Positions 59,648 through 64,000 of a DNA stretch of 64,000 nucleotides are shown piece by piece. The stretch is from Natrinema pellirubrum DSM 15624 (GTDB lineage Archaea; Halobacteriota; Halobacteria; Halobacteriales; Natrialbaceae): NCBI RefSeq assembly GCF_000230735.2, contig NC_019962.1, positions 3,100,001 through 3,164,000 on the forward strand. Direction: 5' to 3'. The position numbers and the translations under genes were made by a program. The notes beneath the pieces were generated by a model. That model searched no databases, had not been told where the DNA came from, and saw nothing but the letters and a program-made list of their open reading frames with translations. The first letter of the stretch is position 1; the number at the start of each line of letters is the position of its first letter.

Positions 59648-59971
59648 CGGAAGAGCAAACTCTTCCGAGCAGCGAGGGACCGAAGGTCCCTCGAGCAGTC
59701 GGCGCTTCACGCCGACGACCTCGCGGACGCTACGCGTCCGCTCAACGGGGGAGGGCAGGCCGTCACTCGATACCGACCGCGAGCGAGTGAAACGAGCGAG
59801 CGGGCCGACGACTGACCCGGAGAGCGCGGCGCGAAGCGCCGCGTCGAGGCGAGCGGCCGAAGGCCGCGAGCCAAGGGAAGGAGGAGTGCTTTTAATCGAA
59901 ATTTTGCCGAGGGACATCGCGAGCGAGGCGCTGAGCGCCTCGCTCGCGATAGACCGCAGAGCAAAATTTCG
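59648..59971. repeat. array of seven short palindromes with mostly 3-base loops
   Basis: The stems are: CGGAAGAG-caaa (59648-59667), CGAGGGACC-gaa (59673-59693), GTCGGCG-cttca (59698-59716), GCGGACGC-tac (59723-59741), CGCGGCGC-gaa (59825-59843), GCGGCC-gaa (59853-59867) and ATCGCGAGCGAGGCGC-tga (59916-59950, a 16-base stem). The last is enclosed by CGAAATTTTGC and its complement (59897-59907 and 59961-59971), the outer arm ending exactly at the tfs stop codon. The stems differ in sequence but share loop size and often loop sequence. Confidence 0.8.
59897..59971 (-). terminator. compound long hairpin directly after tfs
   Basis: An 11-base outer stem and a 16-base inner stem fold 75 bases of the tfs 3' end. 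Read on the minus strand it is followed by GATTAAAAGC. It could end transcription or protect the mRNA. Confidence 0.55.
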
Positions 59972-60280
59972 TTAGTTGTCGTCCTCGCGCCACTTGTGTT
60001 CGCACTCGGTACAGATGAAAAAGCGCGTCTCGGACTCGTCGGCCGAGCGGATCTGTTGCATGTACCAGTGGGCACGGTCGTTGCCACACTCGGGACAGAT
60101 GGCGTCGGTCTCGGGCAGCGAGGTCTCGCCGGAGGACTCGATGATCTCGCCGACTTCCTGATCGTCGGTGATGACGTACTGGTCGGCGTCGCCTTTCGGC
60201 TCCGTGTATCCACAGCTGCCACACTCCCAGAGGCCGTCGTCAGCCTTCATCATCGAACCGCATTCGTCGCAGAATTCCAT
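59972..60280 (-). CDS. tfs: transcription factor S (TFIIS/RPB9-like)
   Basis: The protein has 102 residues. The N-terminal ribbon EFCDECGSMMKADDGLWECG and the C-terminal ribbon ICPECGNDRAHWYMQQIRSA with FFICTECEHKW bind two zinc ions. The acidic pair that TFS inserts into the polymerase active site to restart backtracked complexes appears as SADESETRFF: the standard RSxDEP/A-motif Asp-Glu is kept, shifted as ADES. It is cytosolic, bound to RNA polymerase. Confidence 0.92.
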   Translation of the reverse strand: MEFCDECGSMMKADDGLWECGSCGYTEPKGDADQYVITDDQEVGEIIESSGETSLPETDAICPECGNDRAHWYMQQIRSADESETRFFICTECEHKWREDDN

Positions 60281-60415
60281 ACGACTCGGTTGTCACTCAC
60301 TCCGGTTAAGTGTGTAGAAACGCAGCTGTCCTGCGAGCGGGACGTTGACTGGGTGATAGCGTCGGTAGCGAGGCGAAAGCAACGGATCAGCCGAGGGAGC
60401 CTGGGCGTGACCTCA

Positions 60416-60811
60416 TCACACTGCCCACCTGTAGGTCCGTTCGATCGCCTCGTGGATCGCAAACACGAGACCGACGGCGAGAACCAGCGTCTGGTAGTCG
60501 GAAAGCGAGACGACGGTGGAGTCGATGTATTCGGTGATGAGGACCGTGGATGCAACCACTACAACAGAGACCGAGTCGTGTTTATCGGCGAGGGCTTTCT
60601 CACCGTCATCGGTTCGGTCGTCTCGAATCGAGTTTCCGGAGAGCGCTTCGTATAGCCGTTCGATCGTCCGATGAACACCGACCAGAACGAGTACGAGGAG
60701 AACGAACGACCAGACTATCGACAGTTCGATCACGGTCGAATTGACGTACACGAGACAATATCCAGAAATGAGAAGCGAGACGATATCGAGACCGGTTCGT
60801 CTTCTGCTCAC
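60416..60811 (-). CDS. membrane protein with internal duplication, low GC
   Basis: The protein has 131 residues with two repeated halves, each two helices: VYVNSTVIELSIVWSFVLLV with HRTIERLYEAL, and EYIDSTVVSLSDYQTLVLAV with HEAIERTYRWA. A charged loop (SIRDDRTDDGEKALADK) joins them. The conserved [NDS]STV and H-x(2)-IER positions suggest a symmetric membrane unit. The base composition is clearly lower in GC than in the neighbours, a sign of recent transfer. I do not recognise the family. Confidence 0.6.
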   Translation of the reverse strand: MSRRRTGLDIVSLLISGYCLVYVNSTVIELSIVWSFVLLVLVLVGVHRTIERLYEALSGNSIRDDRTDDGEKALADKHDSVSVVVVASTVLITEYIDSTVVSLSDYQTLVLAVGLVFAIHEAIERTYRWAV

Positions 60812-60983
60812 CGTCGATCGTCTCTAGAAGTTCGCCACTCTGTTATATTTCCAACTATACGGAGACAAGATCTATGGATGGATCCCCTGTTCCGTTGTGG
60901 CGGTTCCTCGTCAGGAACCCGGGACGTCAGTCGGGACTGACAAACGAGAAGTACGTACCGAGTGACTGCAGCGTCTCATCGGT

Positions 60984-61238
60984 CTAGCCCTCGCCTTCGG
61001 ACTGGTAGGGCTCGCCGACGGCTTCCCGTGGGAGGACGTTATTGAGTTCCGACTGGAGGTCCTCGGTCGACTCGAAGCGGTCGCTGTCGCTTTTCGCGAC
61101 GAGGTCGCCCAGGTTCCGCTGGCCGTCGGCGAGCAACAGGGTGACGTCCGCGAGTTCGGACGCGGCGCGGTCGGTGGTGATCGGGTACTCGAGGTTCTCA
61201 AGGACGGAGTCGATCCGGCTGAGTTTGACGTCGGGCAT
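60984..61238 (-). CDS. DUF5789-like small protein
   Basis: The protein has 84 residues. MPDVKLSRIDSVLENLEYPI, TTDRAASELADVTLLLADGQ, RNLGDLVAKSDSDRFESTED and the end REAVGEPYQSEGEG fit DUF5789 (from memory). It is a compact soluble protein widespread in haloarchaea; its role is unknown. It is divergent from the MFS transporter gene. Confidence 0.8.
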   Translation of the reverse strand: MPDVKLSRIDSVLENLEYPITTDRAASELADVTLLLADGQRNLGDLVAKSDSDRFESTEDLQSELNNVLPREAVGEPYQSEGEG

Positions 61239-61353
61239 GGACGAACGGAGGCGGGCCAGCGGCTTGTAGCTCCGCGACGCTCCCGCGGACTATCCATTCG
61301 ATCGACATTTCGGTTCGAAACTATAATCGGTCGGGATCACGCAGGTGTTGCCA

Positions 61354-62643
61354 ATGCGGAGCGTGGTGGAACGTCTCGTCGCGCCCTTCGCCGTCGATCG
61401 ACGGGTCCTCGCACTGGCGGGCGCCCGCATGGCCGACGGGATCGGCAACTCGTTTCTGATCATCGTCATCCCGCTGTACGTGACCAGCGGCGTCGTCGGC
61501 GGGACGGCCTTCGGTCTCGGCGAGTCGCTGCTCATCGGGGTGATCCTCTCGCTCTTTGGCTTTCTCAATAGTTCGTTCCAGCCGTTTACCGGCCGGCTAT
61601 CGGATCGGCTCGGCCGGCGCAAGCCGTTCATTCTGGTCGGGCTCGCGGGCCTCGCGATGACCAACGTCGCGTACGTCTTCGCGGAGACGTACCTCTCCTT
61701 GCTGGTCATCCGGGGGTTACAGGGCGTCAGCGTCGCCTTCATCATCCCGTCGTCGGTCGCGCTCGTCAACGAACTCGCGACGACGGGCGACCGCGGCGGG
61801 AACATGGGCGTCTACAACACGTTCCGACTGATCGGGTTCGGCGCCGGGCCGGCGGTGGCCGGCGCGGTCGTCAGTCGCGGGCCGTACGCGCTCCCCGGCG
61901 ACCTGGCGGTCTCCGGGTTCGACGCCGCCTTCTACGTCGCGACGATCACCGCGACGATCAGCTACGGCATGGTGACGGTACTGGTCTCGGACCCCGAGTC
62001 GACGGCCGCCAACGCCGGCGCGGACCTCTCGATCCCGATCCTCGATCGGACCGGCCCGAACCTGCTCGATCCGATCTTCACCCTCGGGGTCGCGTCGTTT
62101 TTCATGGCGACCGCCATCGCGCTGTTCGCGACCATCCAGCCGCAGGTCAACGCCCGCCTCGAGCAGGGGGCGACCTGGTTCGGCCTGCAGTTCGCGGGGT
62201 TTATCATCGCACAGGTCGCGCTCCAGACGCCGATCGGGCGGGCCTGCGATCGGTACGGCCGGCGGCCGTTCATCGTGACTGGGATGGCACTGTTGATCCC
62301 GACGACGCTCGTCCAGGGCTTTCTGCTCTCTTCGGCGCTGATGTTCGTCGCCCGCCTGTTTCAGGGGATCGCCGCCGCGATGGTCTTTGCCCCGTCGCTG
62401 GCGCTGGCCGGCGACCTCGCCGGCGAGGGGGAGTCAGGCTCGAAGCTGTCGGTGCTGACGATGGCTTTCGGCTACGGGATCGCGGTCGGGCCGCTCTCCT
62501 CGGGCGCGCTGGTGCGGTTCGGCTTCGAGACCCCGTTCGTCTTCGGCACCGCGCTCGCCGTCCTCGGGACGATCCTCGTCTACACGCAGGTCGAGGAGAC
62601 CCTCGAGACGACGGTCCCGGTTCCGGTCATCGGTGACGATTGA
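61354..62643 (+). CDS. major facilitator superfamily transporter
   Basis: The protein has 429 residues and about 12 helices. The MFS loop motif GRLSDRLGRRKPFILVGLAG lies between helices 2 and 3 and recurs as GRACDRYGRRPFIVTGMALL between helices 8 and 9, as expected for the two halves. It is probably a drug or metabolite exporter (tetracycline-resistance-like group); the substrate is unknown. CTATAATCGG at 61321-61330 points to the ATG at 61354, not the GTG at 61345. Confidence 0.88.
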   Translation: MRSVVERLVAPFAVDRRVLALAGARMADGIGNSFLIIVIPLYVTSGVVGGTAFGLGESLLIGVILSLFGFLNSSFQPFTGRLSDRLGRRKPFILVGLAGLAMTNVAYVFAETYLSLLVIRGLQGVSVAFIIPSSVALVNELATTGDRGGNMGVYNTFRLIGFGAGPAVAGAVVSRGPYALPGDLAVSGFDAAFYVATITATISYGMVTVLVSDPESTAANAGADLSIPILDRTGPNLLDPIFTLGVASFFMATAIALFATIQPQVNARLEQGATWFGLQFAGFIIAQVALQTPIGRACDRYGRRPFIVTGMALLIPTTLVQGFLLSSALMFVARLFQGIAAAMVFAPSLALAGDLAGEGESGSKLSVLTMAFGYGIAVGPLSSGALVRFGFETPFVFGTALAVLGTILVYTQVEETLETTVPVPVIGDD

Positions 62644-62730
62644 CGATACGCCTTTGTGACGTGGCCGAGTCGAATCCGGTATGCGGGTCGGTATCACGAA
62701 CGATGGCGGAACTCGAACCGGGGTAGCGAC

Positions 62731-63894
62731 ATGACGACGGACGCCGACGACTCGATTCGACCGTTCGAGGTGTCGGTCGGCCGGGACGAGATCGACGACC
62801 TCCGGACGCGCCTCGAGCGGACCCGCTGGCCGGACCAACTCCCCGAGACGGGCTGGGCGGACGGGACCGAGCGCGAGTTTCTCCGGGACCTCTGTGCGTA
62901 CTGGCGCGCGGAGTTCGACTGGGCGGCGTTCGAGGACCGGTGTAACGAGTTCGACCAGTACGTGACGACGATCGACGGGCAGCGGCTGCACTTCTATCAC
63001 GTCCGGTCGCCCGAGTCGGACGCGACGCCGCTCGTTTTGAGCCACGGCTGGCCCGGCTCCGTCACGGAGTTCCTCGACGTTCTCGGGCCGCTGACGGATC
63101 CGGCCGCCCACGGCGGCGATCCGGCCGACGCCTTTCACGTCGTCGCGCCCTCGTTGCCGGGCTTTGGCTTCTCCGGCCCGACCGGCGAGCGGGGGTACGA
63201 CGTGCCCCGCATCGCCGACGTCGTCGCCGACCTGATGGCCCGGCTCGGCTACGACCGCTACGTCGCCCAGGGCGGCGACTGGGGCGCGCTGGTCGCCGCG
63301 CTGCTGGGTGCGAACTACCCCGACCGCGTGGACGCGATCCACACGAACATGCTGTTCCTGAACCCCTCGTCGCTCGAGGCCGATGACCCGACCGACCTGC
63401 TCGACGAACAGGGGCTGGCTGACTACCAGGAGACCGCGGCGTTCCGCGAGACCGAAACCGCCTACCACGAGATCCAGGCGACCAAACCCCGGAGTCTGGC
63501 CTACGGACTCACCGACTCCCCGGCCGGGCTGGCGGGCTGGATCGTCGAGAAGTTCCGGGCCTGGAGCGACTGCGACGGCGACCTCGAGTCGTGGATCGAC
63601 CGTGACCGGCTGCTCGACAACCTGAGCGTCTACTGGCTGACCGGAACGATCGGCTCTTCGATGCGACTCTACGCCGAGACGGACGTGGGCGCGGCGACGC
63701 CGGATTCGGTCGACGTGCCGACGGGCCACGCGCGCTATCCGGCCGAAGTGTATAAGACGCCTCGCGGCTGGGCCGAGGCGGTCTACGACGTCGAGTACTG
63801 GTCCGAACAGCCCGAAGGCGGGCACTTCGCCGCCATGGAGGTGCCGGAACTGTTCGTCGAGGACCTGCGAGCGTTCGCCGGCGAGTTCGGCTGA
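62731..63894 (+). CDS. epoxide hydrolase (alpha/beta fold, EHN domain)
   Basis: The protein has 387 residues. The N-terminal epoxide-hydrolase domain (about 10-110) has IDDLRTRLERTRWPDQLPET and WRAEFDWAAFEDRCN. The oxyanion HGWPGSVTEFLDVLGPL motif follows (about 113), the nucleophile Asp is in YVAQGGDWGALVAALLGANY (about 187), and the catalytic His in EQPEGGHFAAMEVPEL (about 366). The Tyr pair that activates the epoxide is plausible at LSVYWLTGTIGSSMRLY. It adds water to an epoxide; the natural substrate is unknown. It is cytosolic. Confidence 0.9.
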   Translation: MTTDADDSIRPFEVSVGRDEIDDLRTRLERTRWPDQLPETGWADGTEREFLRDLCAYWRAEFDWAAFEDRCNEFDQYVTTIDGQRLHFYHVRSPESDATPLVLSHGWPGSVTEFLDVLGPLTDPAAHGGDPADAFHVVAPSLPGFGFSGPTGERGYDVPRIADVVADLMARLGYDRYVAQGGDWGALVAALLGANYPDRVDAIHTNMLFLNPSSLEADDPTDLLDEQGLADYQETAAFRETETAYHEIQATKPRSLAYGLTDSPAGLAGWIVEKFRAWSDCDGDLESWIDRDRLLDNLSVYWLTGTIGSSMRLYAETDVGAATPDSVDVPTGHARYPAEVYKTPRGWAEAVYDVEYWSEQPEGGHFAAMEVPELFVEDLRAFAGEFG

Positions 63895-63965
63895 GGGCGG
63901 GACGGAGTCGCTCGAGCCGCGGCGGGACGCAACGCAAAAGTACCGGATCCCCATACGGTTCGACG

Positions 63966-64000
63966 ATGACGCTCTCGGAGGAGGCCCAGGACCGGTTGGC
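63966..64000 (+). CDS. start of a gene cut by the window edge
   Basis: Only MTLSEEAQDRL and a partial codon are visible from the ATG at 63966. The start is acidic and helical and lies 71 bases after the epoxide hydrolase stop. A CAAAAGTACC stretch about 30 bases upstream could be its box. No product can be named. Confidence 0.4.
   Translation, partial: MTLSEEAQDRL

Larger units (their letters stand above)
59557..59971. other. intergenic region occupied by a dense array of hairpins
   Basis: No coding frame is supported in these 415 bases. Seven perfect stems occur between 59648 and 59971, mostly with 3-base loops; they are described under the repeat entry. The region separates the convergent trmI and tfs genes and may contain the terminators of both. 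Confidence 0.6.

Noticed and set aside
62661-62700. TCGAATCC resembling a tRNA T-loop
   Set aside because: No matching acceptor, D or anticodon stem can be folded around it.
1-64000. CRISPR array or cas genes
   Set aside because: No regularly spaced direct repeats and no Cas protein were found; the hairpin array at 59.7 kb has unequal, different units.

Overview
The window is chromosomal DNA of a halophilic archaeon (Halobacteria). The evidence is very high GC, strongly acidic proteins (Asp/Glu-rich, Lys-poor), TATA-like boxes about 25-30 bases before the start codon with no Shine-Dalgarno (leaderless transcripts), Tat-type lipoprotein signals, and archaeal marker genes: thermosome, LonB, TFS, NAC, Pus10, TrmY, SAMP-type modifier, HalOD1 domains and Bat-type HTH regulators. 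Gene content resembles Natrialbales (Natrinema/Haloterrigena type), but the order is an inference.

Layout. 1-8.9 kb: the end of a VOC dioxygenase-like gene, a 1.1 kb gene-free stretch, a wHTH-GNAT fusion, a PadR regulator, a 151-bp MITE, a SAMP3/MoaD-like modifier, the AzlCD exporter, small conserved proteins and two divergent regulators. 9.1-18.5 kb: a tungsten-type aldehyde:ferredoxin oxidoreductase behind a palindrome, a LOV-bearing Bat regulator, a secreted pentapeptide-repeat glycoprotein candidate, Nudix, PadR, a tandem-repeat cytosolic protein, a Tat lipoprotein and an F420/FMN-type split-barrel protein next to a small inverted-repeat element. 18.8-30 kb: a TPP enzyme, a 693-residue Tat lipoprotein, tRNA-Pro(CGG) with two upstream partial copies, TrmY, small zinc-finger and HalOD1 proteins, an HtrA-like protease, Pus10 and RNase HII. 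30-42.5 kb: CPBP protease directly after LonB, NMN adenylyltransferase with SAM hydrolase, a second HalOD1 protein, a thermosome subunit, an amidohydrolase-like protein, a GntP permease converging on glycerate kinase. 42.7-46 kb: divergent purine genes (PurN-PurH fusion and PurB). 46-54.1 kb: two half-size EamA transporters and the DAP-lysine cluster dapA-dapB-dapD-[vapB-vapC]-lysA-dapF-dapE. 54.4-64 kb: HtpX, NYN nuclease, PUA protein, HD hydrolase, SDR, NAC-TrmI, a dense hairpin array, TFS, DUF5789, MFS transporter and epoxide hydrolase.

How the genes work together. Three enzymes (Pus10, TrmY, TrmI) act on the tRNA T-loop. LonB, CPBP, HtpX, HtrA, thermosome and NAC form a scattered protein quality-control set. 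The dap cluster covers most of the succinyl-DAP route to lysine; the aminotransferase step is not in the window. PurN, PurH and PurB share one divergent promoter region. GntP and glycerate kinase suggest glycerate uptake and phosphorylation.

Most unusual structure: (i) a family of short palindromes with 3-base loops, arrayed at 59.65-59.97 kb and also found inside the purNH coding sequence and in the lysA 3' end; (ii) two small non-coding inverted-repeat elements; (iii) repeated 19-24-base fragments of tRNA-Pro; (iv) a duplicated 3' end of purH; (v) the secreted pentapeptide-repeat protein. No CRISPR array, rRNA, integrase or complete insertion sequence was seen.
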